Below, piece by piece: positions 37,557 to 58,300 of a DNA stretch of 64,000 nucleotides. Below the pieces are notes generated by a model that worked only from the letters and a program-made list of their open reading frames with translations, did no database searches and had not been told where the DNA came from. The DNA is from Mya arenaria. Lineage: Eukaryota; Mollusca; Bivalvia; Myida; Myidae. Both the position numbers and the translations under genes were made by a program. Location of the stretch: the NCBI RefSeq assembly GCF_026914265.1, contig NC_069125.1:7937617-8001616 (forward strand). The letters are read 5' to 3'. How positions within the stretch are numbered: position 1 is the first letter of the stretch; the number at the start of each line of letters is the position of its first letter.

Positions 37557-38164
37557 ACATAGAACGATGACTTAACAACATTAATTACGACCCTGTATGG
37601 TTAAGAACTAACATCAATAAAAGTAATAATAATAAATCCATTAAAGTATTACTAAATAAAAAGTACGTGTTTACGTAAAAGAAGTTACAAGTTTAAAATG
37701 AACAAAAAAAATGTAAAAGTCAAAATCTACAAACCTCTGTATTAACTAACCAACACAAATGAATCTGGTTATCTATCTAATGGGTTGATTAGATCCATAC
37801 AGTTCAAACATTAAAATGAATAGCGACAGAGGATTCTGTTTGCTTTGTACGCCGGGGAAGGGTAGTAAGTGCTCTTGATAAGAGTATAGCATTTTATCTC
37901 ACTTTAAGTATCTCCGTCATACCACCGTCAGTGACGAGGGATAGTGTGAGGCCACTGATAGCATAATCATTTATAAATGTATATATGTGGGTCATTTACG
38001 ACAGTGTTCGAATGATAATCATTATAACATTGAATCTGTAACTAATGTTCTGAATTTTAAATGTGCACATTGACAGGTTTAAAAACGATAACGTTATCAA
38101 TTAATGTTGCAAATGTTGCGCCGTAATCATGACCAAATGAAGTGCCAGAAAAATAAACCATATA
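37557..38164. other. No gene seen
   Basis: AT-rich spacer. The stretch 37850-37960 is GC-richer with a CCACCGTCAGTGACGAGGG palindrome-like motif, unassigned. Confidence 0.4.
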
Positions 38165-38537
38165 TAAAGATGCACTCTTACTCTCAAACAAGATGCACCA
38201 CAATTAATAACATTGTTTTAATATACCAAAAAGGATGAATAATTGTCGAAAACAATGGTTCATTTGAAGGATATCGAGTTTAATTTGAAAGAAATAAGCA
38301 TAAAAACAGTATTTCTACTTTTGAAACTATATTAGACCACAGTAAATCTCTTAGCATTCACCAACCATTTAATATTTTTGCGCTTTCTGCTATTAAATAC
38401 ATGGTTACACTTTTGTTATCAGTCATTAATATTTTCCATGTATGCATTATTTTGTAATTAGTTAAATGTTTATCAGTCAGAATTGATGTTTGTACTACAT
38501 GTGTATGTATTGATTTTAAATAAGAATGTCACTTTAA
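38165..38537 (+). mobile_element. TTAA MITE, family 1
   Basis: Ends AAAGATGCACTCTTACTC and ATAAGAATGTCACTTTAA; the left TTAA has mutated to TATAA. It lies 32 bp from the next MITE. Confidence 0.85.
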
Positions 38538-38569
38538 TACTGCAACTACAAGAACAGTCCAATTATATA

Positions 38570-39042
38570 CTGTGTGTGTATACCACGTGATAAATTACGT
38601 CATAAATGCTTCATCGGAATTTGCTTCGAATAATGACTTTAAACAAATATAACTTTTTTGTTTCTTCACAATTTTAAATGACGCAAAGGGCAGTCTATGC
38701 CTCTCATAGAGCCCCGCCTTCGTATTACCGGAGTTTGATTAGGAGATTAGTTTCCTCAAACACTTCGACAAACCTGTTTCCAAACTAAGTTCTTGACAGT
38801 GCTCAATCAAGCTGCGGTTTTGTGAAAAGGTTTGTCGAAGTGTTTAAGAAACTAAACTCTCAATCAAACTCTAGTAAAATACCAAAGGCGGGACTCTGTA
38901 AGCGGCGTAGACTGCGCCCCGTTACATTTAAGATGGTGAATAAATAGTAAAGTTTATTTGTTTAAAGTCTTCGTTTGTAGCTAAATATTGCCTTCCGACG
39001 GAGCATTTATGACGTAATTTATCACGTGGTGAACACACACTT
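38570..39042. mobile_element. CAGTG-ended MITE
   Basis: 473 bp. The ends have drifted (CTGTGTGTG and CACACACTT), but the long inverted arms are clear, and ATATA flanks both sides (38565-38569 and 39043-39047) as a 5-bp duplication. Confidence 0.85.
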
Positions 39043-39068
39043 ATATATAAAGCTTATAACTGAACTTG

Positions 39069-39321
39069 CTTTGAAGCTGCACTCTCACAGTTCTTAAGTT
39101 CAAAAATTGATGTTTTATGCATTTTTCTTTAACCGTTAGTGACGGTTTAAGCCATAAAACATTACTTTTCGAACGGAAATATGAACATCTGCGATCTGAT
39201 CTTTTGTCAGCAATCTTTTTATCATTGGTTTGTAGATATTAACGCAAAAATTTGCTCTTTCCAAAACAAAACATAAAAAAAAGTTGTAAAAAAGGTAAAT
39301 CTGTAAGAGTGCAGCCTTTAA
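39069..39321. mobile_element. TTAA MITE, family 2, part deleted
   Basis: Ends GAAGCTGCACTCTCACAG and CTGTAAGAGTGCAGCCTTTAA with a central hairpin AACCGTTAGTGACGGTTTAAG. The left arm lacks sequence present in the full copy at 56791. Confidence 0.8.
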
Positions 39322-40112
39322 TCCCCACACAAAAAAAAACCACATGCATAACATTAACAGTAAGACAAAAACAAACAAATTTTACTTTTTTTTTTCGATA
39401 ATCAAACATCTAAAAATACTAATACGGCCAATCTACTTGGAGCGGTTATTATTCGACACATTAGCAAACATGAGCAATAATAAACTTGTTACTATTTATT
39501 ACTTCATATTGCAATATGTGTTCAATTAAAATATTGTGGCTTAATGATTTAACTTTTTCATATCTCCATAATAATGTTAAAAAACATCATTCATAATACA
39601 ACTTATAAAATTGTACACAATATTGACTTTTTTTTTTAAAAAATGTCAAAATGCGTTTATATTAAAATGAAAATTACAGTGAGAGATGTTCAAAAACTAC
39701 AGTCAAACAACAGTTTATATTGCCCGTACAATGTAATATATAATCAAATTTTATTAACACAAAAAGCATGCATTAAAAGCCATACACAAGCTGAATGGAC
39801 CATCTGACTGAGGATGTTATATGGACCAAGGTGAACCTGCGTCTCTGTATATAAGCACCCGCCTCTTTTTGAAATTCGGGATCAGGAAATAAATCATTCG
39901 ACAAATTATTAATCATTATATAACATTAATAGTATGTAACTCGAGTTACTGGGAACAAAATTAATAATGAACATTTCATACAGACATATTGATTGTGAAA
40001 GCATTTCAGGAGCTTTTTTAACAGTGTTGAGGTATGCAATTGTGCTTTAACATTGCCCAAGCCTTTCAGGCGCTTTAAAAATCGTTTCATGGTCATTTCA
40101 AAGATACAATGT
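39322..40112. other. No gene seen
   Basis: AT-rich spacer between MITEs. No open frame with recognisable features. Confidence 0.4.
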
Positions 40113-40621
40113 CAGTGTGTGTATACCACGTGATAAATTACGTCATATATGCTACGTCGGAAGGCAGCATTTTGCTTGGAATTAACAGTTAAAACAAAGA
40201 TAACTTTTGTTTTACTACACCAATTTAAATGAAACAAAGGGCAGCTTTTGTCGCTTAAAGAACTACGCCTTCGTTTTATTACTGGAGTTCGATAAGGTGA
40301 TTAGTTTCATCAAACACTTCGACAAACCTGTTTCCAAAATAATGTTTTGACAGTGCTCCATCAGACGGCCGTCTTAAGAAAAGGTTTCAATCAAACTCTG
40401 GTAAAATACCGAAGGCGGAGCTTCGTAAGCGACGTAGACTGCGCTATGTTTCATCTAAAATGGTGAAGAAATAGTGGTTATCTTTACGTAGACTGCGCTA
40501 TGTTTCATATAAAATGGTGAAGAAATAGTGGTTATCTTTGTTTAAAGTCTTCATTCGAAGAACAATTTTGCCTTCCGACGTAGCATTTATGACGCAATTT
40601 ATCAGTGGTATACACACACTG
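40113..40621. mobile_element. CAGTG-ended MITE with inner duplication
   Basis: 509 bp with a perfect AATGT duplication on both sides (40108-40112 and 40622-40626). The right arm carries a tandem duplication of about 57 bp (ACTGCGCTATGTTTCAT occurs twice, 40440-40550), and part of the inner arm pairing is lost. Confidence 0.9.
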
Positions 40622-40734
40622 AATGTATACGTAATGAGAGGAAAACATATACACCGCCACATATCATATAATTGTAAGAGATAAATTCAATTATTTACCT
40701 CAAGACATTTCGTTACAAGTATTTTGCAACATAG

Positions 40735-41108
40735 TTAAAGATGCACTCTTACTCCCTAATAAGATTTACCACAATTTAAATCAATGTTTTAATATACCAA
40801 AAAGGATAAATAAATGTCGGGAAAAAGATTCTTATAAAGGATATGGCGTTTAATTTGAAATAAAGGTGCAGAAAACACGGTATTTCTACTTTATGAGACG
40901 ATAGTAGATCACAGTTAATCTTTTAGCATTCACCAATCATTTCATATTTTTGCGCTTTCTGCTATTAAATACACCTTTACAAATTTTGTTATCAGTAATC
41001 AAATATTTTCCATAAATGCATTATTAAGTAAGTAGTTATGAGTTTATCACTCAAAATTAATGTTTTTTACATGTGTATGTATTGATTTTAAATAAGAATG
41101 TCACTTAA
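40735..41108 (+). mobile_element. TTAA MITE, family 1
   Basis: TTAA at both ends; left AGATGCACTCTTACTCCC, right AATAAGAATGTCACTTAA. It lies just downstream of the CENP-V-like gene. Confidence 0.85.
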
Positions 41109-41445
41109 ACGTATTATTTTACCGTTAATGTTTCTGCCCATGATATTGTCACACCCTTCGAAAGCTTATGAGAACATTCAAACTGTGTAGAACTTTCCAA
41201 GAGAAAACTTGAATACGACAAAGGCATATCAACATAATCGTAGTCTTAAAATGACTCTGAAATGATAATTAACCTTATATTCCATAAATATGTTTCAATA
41301 TTTAGAAATACAAAGCCTGTCCGCGAATTCTAACGGATCTATACAGTGAATGGAGTCAATGATGAACGATCATACGATTGACTTAAGTTATATATTGAAT
41401 ACCACCCCAGATCAACAAGTATAACATTGTTCTTGCACTAGTCAG

Positions 41446-48724
<7,279 letters not shown>

Positions 48725-48852
48725 TCAGTTTCGGTTTCGTTTTAAGGTCATAGTGTAGGAAATATAGCGTAGTACGGGAAAAATTAATCATATATTACTC
48801 ATTTATCCTATCAAGTTTCAATTTCTGTCCCATTACTTGGCATTTTTGTGGC

Positions 48853-49745
48853 GAGGTGCATACTAAGAAGCTTGAAAAAGTACAAGAACGAGCCCTCAGA
48901 TTCATATACAATGATTACACATCTGATTACCCAACACTTTTATCTAAATCAATGTTGCCAACTCTCAAGCTTAGAAGGTTAAGGTCCATTGCTATAGAAA
49001 CCCATAAAATTATCCACAAGCAGGGTCCAATGTATCTACATGACTTAGTGGTAATAAAAGAACATTCCTTTAACTTTAGATATAAGATGATGGCTGCTAT
49101 CCCAACTGTAAGAACTACAACATATGGGTGCAATTCTTTCCGCTCCGGTGCCCCTAAACTCTGGAACTCCCTTCCACAACATTTTAGGGAAGAAACTAAT
49201 TTTAATCATTTCAAGAGTTTAGTCCGGGCATGGAGCGGAGATAACTGCAAATGCTCATTTTGCATATAAGAATGCTGTCATATAACATGCTGTAAAATGT
49301 CTTAATCAAAGATATGTTGGATGGGACCTCGCGAGCTTAGACTGCCTAGGCAGCTGGTCTCTTTCAATGTGTCTTTGATTTAAATCCTGTTAATTAATTG
49401 TGACTTCTTTTGTTTTATTTCCCATGCTAAATGCATTGTCGTATTACCTTGTGATTCGTATTTTGATTAACTTATGCTATAAATTATGCTAATCTACCTA
49501 CATTCTATATATAGTCTAATGTCTTTCAACTGCCAAATATGTTTATGTGATTTTACTATAAGAATTATTTATTTGTTTCAAGTGTACATACTGAATATTA
49601 TCATTTGCATGAACTGATGTGTGTGATATATTAGTTACATAAATTATGCTATTTATTTATAATGTCGGTCAAAAGCTATTCATAGCTTATGTTAAACTGT
49701 TGATGATAGTACCCGACAATAAATAAATATTGACTTGACTTGACA
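48853..49745 (+). mobile_element. LINE fragment, second family
   Basis: The frame 48856-49269 reads KLEKVQERALRFIYNDY, LRSIAIETHKIIHKQGPMYL, YGCNSFRSGAPKLWNSLP and ends CKCSFCI. This is the familiar C-terminal end of a CR1/jockey-like non-LTR element and is intact to its stop. A 3' UTR follows and ends in TTGACTTGACTTGAC. It is 5'-truncated, with no endonuclease or RT. A different family from the 13086 LINE. Confidence 0.85.
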
Positions 49746-52129
49746 AAAAGATACAGGACTTTAGTGCCTGAATGGTTTGAATGCTCGGCATGTAAAAATG
49801 ATTGGTTTTGGTTTAATTGTTTTTGGGTAATTACTGAATCAGTAAAGCTTTTTAAAAGGAATAGCATAAAGATGCACAGTATTTCATATCGTCGGATACC
49901 CCCAATAGGCAAGTTCACTACTACTGGCAAGTGTAGTTAAGCTTCGTTGTGTATAACGAAATTAAGTACCGCGGATGCCAACGATGAGTGTTACAAAGTT
50001 TTGCAATGATTAACTAAACACGTGCCATTCTTCAAAACATTTTTGTTCATCCTTAAAAAGGTATTGAAACGACATGTAGTGTATTATTATATTTATGCAT
50101 TAAGACGTCAACATATAAAAAATTATGACGAACAAGAGCATTACCTTAGACTATATTGATCGACTTGTGGTTTGCAACTGAACGATCCCATAAACTATAA
50201 GAATATCAACTTTAATTTCTTATTATTATAAAATTCGTTCGCGAAGAAATAAAATAAGCAACTTTTAAACAATTAGGAATCTAAAGAGCTTGTTTCCGAT
50301 ACTCCTTTATTTTATTTGACTAGTTTAACAATGACCTATGGTATTTCTAATTTAAGTTTATAATGACCAATAAACTTCTTTATTGTATTCAATCCATTTT
50401 TGTGAATTTCACAAGAAGTCATGGTGATTTTAGACGGCCTTACGGCCGAAAAAGTATAGCCAGACGGTCAATATATATGAACAGGGAAATCCGATCCAAG
50501 AGCCTCATCGTTGGCACCTGATCCGGGTTTAAGGGCTTCAGCAGTCAGCCAAGCTGGCATTGACGTTTCAAGTCTAGTATATTCGCAAAGGATCCCTGAA
50601 TACCTTTCTTGTTGATATGCCAGGTCAGTTTATGAGTACATGGCTTTTCTTCTTCTTAGGAAAGCATGCTCTTTCTCCAGGGAATTAGTTTCAAGTTGTA
50701 TTGGTCTGAAGACTAACCCTTTATGCATTAGGCTATATCAGACACCAATATTGAGACAAACATTGAATTTGCCATTCAGGTGCAGTTTTACCAAAATGTT
50801 GGTTTTTCCAGCTGCCAGTGGCCTGGAACCAAACATAAAAGCTCAATACCCAACCAGCAGCGACATATAATAATAAAAGTGGTACTAATTGATAACATTG
50901 TAATACATTTAATGTCATATGGATCTCGATGGCAGTATGCTGCTTTTGCTGCTTTACCATAAAAAGATTAAAAAGGCCTCATTCACGGTGTTTATATTGG
51001 AAACCTTATTTAAACGTTCTTCAGACTGAGTTATGTTATTTACATTTATGAACAAACATCACGTACCTGTGCATATGCATTTAAGCAGTTTTCTTGTAAA
51101 TCGAAGCTTTAAGTCATTCAAACTAAATAGCTTTCTTTACGCTTTAATAAGAGCTTATAAATTAATGAAGCTCTTATTTTAAACTGCTGATGATGTTTTA
51201 TCATTGTTACAAGCATATTGTTTACATTTACACAAAACAGTCATGTTCGATGTCTGACCCGATAACACGTGAACGAGTCACAGTTAACCAGTCATGGTCA
51301 AATCAGATCAGATTAAAGTTTTGAAAGTCGGCAAGGCAAATTAACAATAAATACAAACTCGATTTCCATTACCAAGCTAATGTATAGAAACAACAGATGT
51401 AAGACATGTCAAAAGTATGCCGAAAAGGACTAGGCCGATTTGGACCGAGTTGACTCGACACCCGTTTTATACATCGTTTAGGAACCGATGATTGGTAGAG
51501 CTGTACTGGTTGGATGAATTCCAATTAGGCACCAGGCTTGCCGGAATAGTCTGACGCTTAGAAAACTGGTGCAGTCTGCGAACTATCTCTTGTGCACTCC
51601 CTAGCTGTTTCTTCTAATGTAAGCTTATTTTTATACGTTTTAAACTTTTCTTGGCAGAAAGTTTGGAAGTATATTACTCCCTAAAATTGATTCCTTGGAA
51701 GTACAAAAACTTCCATAATTTTGAAGAAAACTTCCAAAGTTAAATGCCTGAAAGTTGAAAATATCAAAAGCTGTTGATGTAAAATGAAGTACTATAATAT
51801 AAATCGGTGAACTTGGCAAGTTATAGTTGCAAATAATTTGATTTTTAACATAATAGTTGAAAAATAGTGGAAACTATATTGTATTCGGCAGACTTAAACT
51901 TCCTCATATCAGTAATAAAACTTCCAATAGAGATGGACAGGAAGTTCATGTTTCCAGTTTTAAATTCTTAATTGAAGCCTTTTTTAGTTTTGTACGATGT
52001 ATATGTAGATATATGACGGACGAGATAAATAATAACACGGCCAATTCGCAAGCATGACAAAATGATATGTAAGCGTCTATAATATTGATAGTATTCGCTC
52101 AATATTAATAAATATAGTTCCTGTCCGTT
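49746..52129. other. Intergenic, no gene seen
   Basis: Between the CENP-V-like and BCKDK-like genes. 50434-50475 has an imperfect GACGGCCTTACGGCCG palindrome, and 51660-51760 has repeated AACTTCC/GGAAGT words. The open frames at 50640-50870 and 51857-52057 show no domain. Confidence 0.35.
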
Positions 52130-52376
52130 GACCATACGGTTACCGGAAGTACGTCTAATGTGAAGGTCAACACTCGCAGTTTGTGTGAACAAAACAAAAT
52201 AGTCGCAAAGAAATGGGTCAAATTCGACCTGGTGTTTACCGGTTTTACTCAATTTACAGGCATAAAAAGTTTATGTATAGGCCATTTGTAAATGGATATA
52301 AACAGCTTATTTTGTGACAGCTGACTAACGGTTTAATTTCGGTCCTTTTCTGTGATACACTCGAAAAAGTGTGACA
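52130..52376 (+). promoter_or_regulatory. Putative promoter and leader of BCKDK-like gene
   Basis: No TATA box. An ETS-type CCGGAAGT lies at 52143-52150, as is common in promoters of nuclear genes for mitochondrial proteins. The minus-strand frame starting at 52252 (MSKTGKHQVEFDPFLC) has a possible donor after about 38 codons, so divergent transcription is conceivable but unproven. Confidence 0.3.
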
Positions 52377-55300
52377 ATGCTGGCGATCAGCTGTTTCAGT
52401 GTAAGAAGGGTTAAGCTCGGCCATGTGCTGGAGCAAACTTACAGAAGTGTTTCAGTGTCCTCACGAAATAATGCTGTTATATCAGAGAAGAGACAGTCTC
52501 CCTCACGATCTAACCACACAAGTATTCAAAGTGCAATAGACAAAGTGTCAGCACAGGTAAATATATTTGCAAGTGTTTATAAATATTTAATGATATAATG
52601 ATCAGTTAAAACTAACAGAAAAAGAACTGCATGTTTGGGGTGTGCATTCAAATTATCCACATGTTTGTATCCCATTTATGACATCAGTTTAGTTAGTCTA
52701 AAATAATAGACATGTTATACGGGATTCTTCCAATCCGTAATGTTTAAACAGGAATGTGCAAAAAACGGGGGTGTTTTAAAAATATTGAAATTGTTTTAAG
52801 TGAAGTATGTTATGGTTGAAATTGATCAAAAAGAGTTATATTCATATTTTACCATGTAAGTGAAATGTTATTTTGCACTAAACAAGCATTTAATGCATTA
52901 AAACAAGTTGTTTACCTTTCCAATAAACGAAAGTTGACTGACACAGACAACAATTATGCGAAGGGGAACAACTCGATACAATCATAATAGCTCGGCCTCC
53001 TCCGACAAAGCTTCGAGATAGACCTCGTTATATAATCGTAAAAATTTGGCCATGGCCGAAATGTTCCGAGCGATGTAAAACTGTGCCCTAAAGCCTTGCA
53101 GGTGCCCTTCATGTATATATCGTTATGTTTTGACAGAATGAAATTTGAAATTATTTTTTTGTGTACGGAACTAATATAAAATAACATTATCTGGTAATAT
53201 TTCTTGTTTTTATGATATTTTATAGACGCTATATGCTTTAACCCGGAATCCTGATCGGAACAACTACCCACTTTTGATACTAAACAATTTGTACGTGAAG
53301 GATTTGCCATATCAAAAATCTAAAAAAAATCCGTCAACGTACAATTATTTGGACTACAGTTTAATAAAACAGGGCCTGGCATGTCCTCTACTATCAACTA
53401 CAATAAATGGAAATTTCCAAATTTAGTCAAAAGGGCACATTTTTCAGGAAGGCTCTGACCCTATTTACAAATAACATTAGTGGTTAAAGTTATGTTTAGT
53501 TACAAACCACAAATTTTACTGACATAATTGGAAAAGATTGTTAGTGTCAAAGTGCTAGTTACACTACTAACCACGCGTTTTTTGCAGACTTCACATATAT
53601 TTATATCACCACGATTTTTCCTTACTGCTGACGTTATCTTTTTAATCTAATTTTCACCATACCCCGCGATATAAGCATAACCCTCAGGGTCATAGGCAGC
53701 GTAGCGAATTGTTAATAAATGGTAATTAAGGTGAACAAGACAGACAGACATCATTTTACTATGCTTTGAGTTCTGTTATGTATTTACTCTGCCTACTTAT
53801 GGCAACAAGCTTTCTTTGAAAAACACCTGAAAATTTGGAAGCAACACCCCATTGGCTTCCATGATTACTGTGATGACACAATCTCTCATGCAGTGGCAAC
53901 ACATTTTTTTGCAAAAGAGACGTGGTTGGTAGTGTAGCTTGGTTTGAAACCAGACTCCTCAATAAGACAATCTAATCATAGAAATTAGAATTTGTTAAAA
54001 TTTAACAACTTAACTCCACTTCCAAGTAATAGTATTAGAATTATATGTCAAATCTGAAGAAGGTCAGAACGAGCATTGAAATCTAGTCCTTTAATAAAGA
54101 TGCGCTCTTACTCCCAAATAAGATTAACAGCAATTAATACAATTGTTTCAATATGCTAAAAAGGATGAATAGTTTTGAAAACAATTGTTCTTATGAAGGA
54201 TATCAAGTTTAGTTTGAAAGAAAGGTGCAGAAAATATTGTATTTCTACCTTTTGAGACGAAAGTAGATCACTGTAATTCTTTAGCACTCACCAATCATTT
54301 AATATTTTTGCTTATTAAGCTATTAAATTCACGGTTACAAATTTGTTATCAGTAATTAATATTTTCCATAAATGCATTATTTATTAAGTAGGTAAAAGCA
54401 TACATGTGATAATTTCTTGGGTCGATTCCGGGACACTCGTCGTAATGTCAACGCACACTAGGGGGGTCTGGGGGCATGCCCCCCCCCCCAAATTTTTTTT
54501 AAATGGAGAACGTCTGTGGTGCATTCTATAGCATATCTGGGGCTATTTTAGTCGTTTTTAACGTCGGGAAAATGTACCTATTTTGACTGCCAAGACATAT
54601 TTTTTACTTGACATGGTTGTTTTTTTTTCTGCATTTTCTTGAAAAAATAAAACCACCAGATATTTTCCCAGGCTTTAAATGAAGTGCTTACCAGGAGGAT
54701 ATGCAGTCTACTTTCGGTTTCATCAAAACAGGAAATAAACAACTATACGGGCACCTGTTTTCCCGCGCTTTTAAGAACATGCGTTACAAAATATTTATTT
54801 TTTCATCACATTTAAAACGTTTGCAATTTATTACACACAATATTTTCCAGACGATAAAGAAGATTTTCCAGTCGATGAGCTTTTTTCCGTTTGGAGATGC
54901 ATATAATTTTGATAGAGACGTGTCAACAATCGGCTGTATAAAGCGATCACGTGACTTACCATGGTCACGTGATTAAAGCACTCTATATAACCACCTGTAA
55001 ACCCCATATCGTCAGTTTTATTTCGGCGTAAAAATACACACGATAGATCGGAAAAATGGTCAAAACACTAAAATTCCTTATGGACGCGTAAGTTGTTTAA
55101 AGTTGTTTAAAGTATAACGACGTATCGACTTTGAAATTTGAAAGGAATATGGGATGTTTTCCGTGTTTTAATTTTGTTTTTTTACTCATTTTGTCACTTT
55201 CTTTGAACTTACCTTCATGCTCGTTTGTTGGTAAAATGTGTAAAAAATATCAATTCATCAATTAAAAACTATCATTCATAAGACCAAACAAATCGATATG

Positions 55301-58300
55301 AAAACAATGAATTTGTATACAAGAACCCTCCCCCACTCGTTAAGCACAACAATAGGCCGATAGATCAATTATCGGGTGATTGACGATGACCTCGACGACA
55401 CACGTACCAATTAACGGATTAGTATCATCATGTCCTGTGTTTTACGACCAGTGTCCCAGACAGGCAAAATAGCCGACTTACATTGGTAAAATTAAGATAA
55501 TCGATTCCGATTCCGAGATTTTTCTTTTGGTTTTTTTTATGACTTTCCGGGACAAACATGCACCCTCCGTGACTCCGTGACAGAGATACGATTTCCGGGA
55601 CAATCCCGGACGTCCGGGACGTTATCACATGTATGGTAAAGGATAATCGCTCAAAATTTATGTTTGTAATGCATGTGTATGTATTGATTTCAGACAACGC
55701 GAAAACTTTTTCTTCTTCACAGGACATTGCGACAGGTAAACACTGAAAGTTTACCTGTCGCACCAAATTTTTACCTGTCGCAATGTTACAAACAGTATTC
55801 AGTTACATCAGCCTAAACCTTGATTTTAAGCCTCTTAAATAAGTTTTGTAATTCCCCATTATAACAGGTTTAGATCTTTTTGGTTAGATTTGTCCTACAG
55901 TACTATAATAAATTACAAAAAAGCTAAACATCATGTAAAAAAATCAATATTCGGATCTTATGTCATAATTTTTTTCTTCCCTTGCCTCCAAAAAAACCCT
56001 CATATCTGGTTCGTCTACCCATGGAACAGCTAGATCTTACTCTTTTTATTTCATCTTTAAATTAAAGATACAGTACGGTTATAAAATGTAACGAATTGTA
56101 CAAGTCAAACTCAGGCACAACATTTATGCAAAAATGAAAGTAGAGTTCTTGTTATTGGCAATGTTAAACAGAGCGGAAAGAAAGTCAGCTCGGTATATTA
56201 ATCATTAACACGATTGCCGGGAACCACTTCGCCGAAAACAAATTCATACGGAATTTTGTAATTTCCGAACATTTCCGTAAAATAAAAGTATTAGAGTACG
56301 AGCTGAAATCGGAACCTTACGCGTTTTATCGGCTTTTACGGAAACATGTCGAAACGGGGTTTACAAATAGTGATACACGGATTAACACGCTGAATAATCA
56401 TGATATAATAGTTAAAAATAACTCTGAACATTTATTTAGAAACTAAAAGTAAATGTTCCGAAAATTAAACAGTGCTGACTGTAATTTTTCACCGGACATT
56501 GTGACCGACCAAAACAAAAGTTTCGTCGGTCAAAATGAAAATATACCGGACATGTCCGACTGTCCGACAGACATTCGCATTGTCTGTGATTTCGAATATG
56601 AGTGTCTTAATAGATAACAGTAAAGGAACAAAATTATCATGTCAATTGTCTGTTAGACTCAAAAATATATAAATCCTGCTACCCTAATATATATTTGAGA
56701 TGATTTGAGGTACTGTAGAATAGACTCAGAAACGTGTCCGGCTCTTTCACCCAATATATACCAGCTTCTTTCCCTGGTTGGAGATTTTTCTTAAAGCTGT
56801 ACTCTCACAGATATACCATTTTTACAAAAAATTTATTTTGTCTTGGAAAGAGCAAATTTTTGCACAAATATCTGCAAACCAATGATATAAGATTGCTGAC
56901 AAAAAATCAGATTGTATATTATTATATTTCTGTTTGAAAAATAATGTTTTATGGCTTAAACCGTTACTAACGGTTTAAGAAAAATGCATGAAACATCTAT
57001 TTTGAATTTACATATAAAAATCTGCAATCTAATTTTTTGTTAGCAGCCTTATATAACTGGTTTCTATGGATTTTCGCAACAATTGGCTTGTTCCAAGACA
57101 AAAAATAAAAAAGCTGTCTAAAAGTTTAATCTGTGAGAGTGCAGCTTTAAGACAGTGCTGTTATTCATTTTCACTTATGCGATGGTAATGTGTACATAGT
57201 ATGTGCGTCCGTGCGTCTGTAAACAATTACTTGTGAACGCGATACAGTCTTCAGTTTTGATTGTATCTCGATGAAACTTGTACAGTATCTAGATATCCAT
57301 TAGAGCTCGGTTCCTTTCGAAAGATCCGCCCATAAATGCCTAGATTATGGGCCATGAAAGTTTTAAAGAAATGCTTTCTATTTTAAGCCAGGTCTGCATG
57401 AGCGAATTCATGTACATGTAAATTCAAGTCTAGAGTTAAGGGAGACAATTTGCAAGTCTAGGATTTTGAGAGACAATTTGCTTTTTGCTTCTGCAGTTGA
57501 TTTTGTGAATTACTCTGCCTTGTTTTTGTTGAAAGCCTAAAGGCCATTTTTTAGCTTTAAGTTCTGTAGTTTGCGCATTCATCTTAACAAAATTGGGTGT
57601 GAATGTTTAATTTATGCACCTGGTGTCATTACTGGCCACACCCAGGGTTCACAGGTTTGGTAAACATAAATCTGGAAAGGTTTGAAAATCTTTTTGTGTG
57701 TTCGTGCATCCATCTCAGCACAATTGATTGTGAATGTTTGTTCAAATTGATCAATGTTGTCCTAGGATGCCCTTGACTTTGACCTTTTGACCAACTCTTT
57801 TTAACTTTTAAAACTACAGAAATTTTTACTATGAGTACAGTTTTGAAAGCATTTTTTTTGTCAGATGACTTTTACTTGGCACATATTAAAATAGTTCATG
57901 CAACTAATCTGCTTACAATACTTTCTGGGCTCAGATGTTGAACGTGCTACGTTTTCAGGTAACCCAAACACAAAACATAAAGTATATGTCTGTTGCCTTT
58001 TACCCATACATACATGCTCTGGATTGATATGACCACAAAAGCCATGCCAGTAGAGCATAGGCCCTTTTGGGCCTCTTGTTTGATTTTGGAGTAAAAAGTA
58101 TGGCCCTAATATTCACTTTAAAAAGCATATAATTCCGCCAAATTTGTGTAAAAAAATCAGCCAAATAAAAGCATGAGAGAGCTGTTTTTCACCTTCAAAA
58201 TCAAACCCAGTTAAAATGAATTTGATAAAGTTTACTAAGTTCGCTGATTTGGTCACAACATTACATGAGCTATTAAAAATAAATTGGCATTTTAAGCTTA

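Larger units (their letters stand above)
54091..56610 (+). mobile_element. TTAA MITE, family 1, split by two insertions
   Basis: The left part (54091-54398) starts TTAATAAAGATGCGCTC and matches family 1 to AATGCATTATTTATTAAGTA. The middle part (55636-55690) has GCTCAAAATTTATGTTTG and GTGTATGTATTGATTT. The right part (56587-56610) is TGATTTCGAATATGAGTGTC followed by TTAA. Put side by side the three parts span the family without gaps, so both insertions are younger than the MITE. Confidence 0.85.

Noticed and set aside
37300-37581. Overlapping open frames near the 51-bp repeat
   Set aside because: Tandem repeat artefact, as for the 36-bp array.
51968-52252. Divergent gene sharing a promoter with the BCKDK-like gene
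   Set aside because: The 94-codon minus frame has no recognisable domain and only one possible donor; kept as a remark in the promoter entry.
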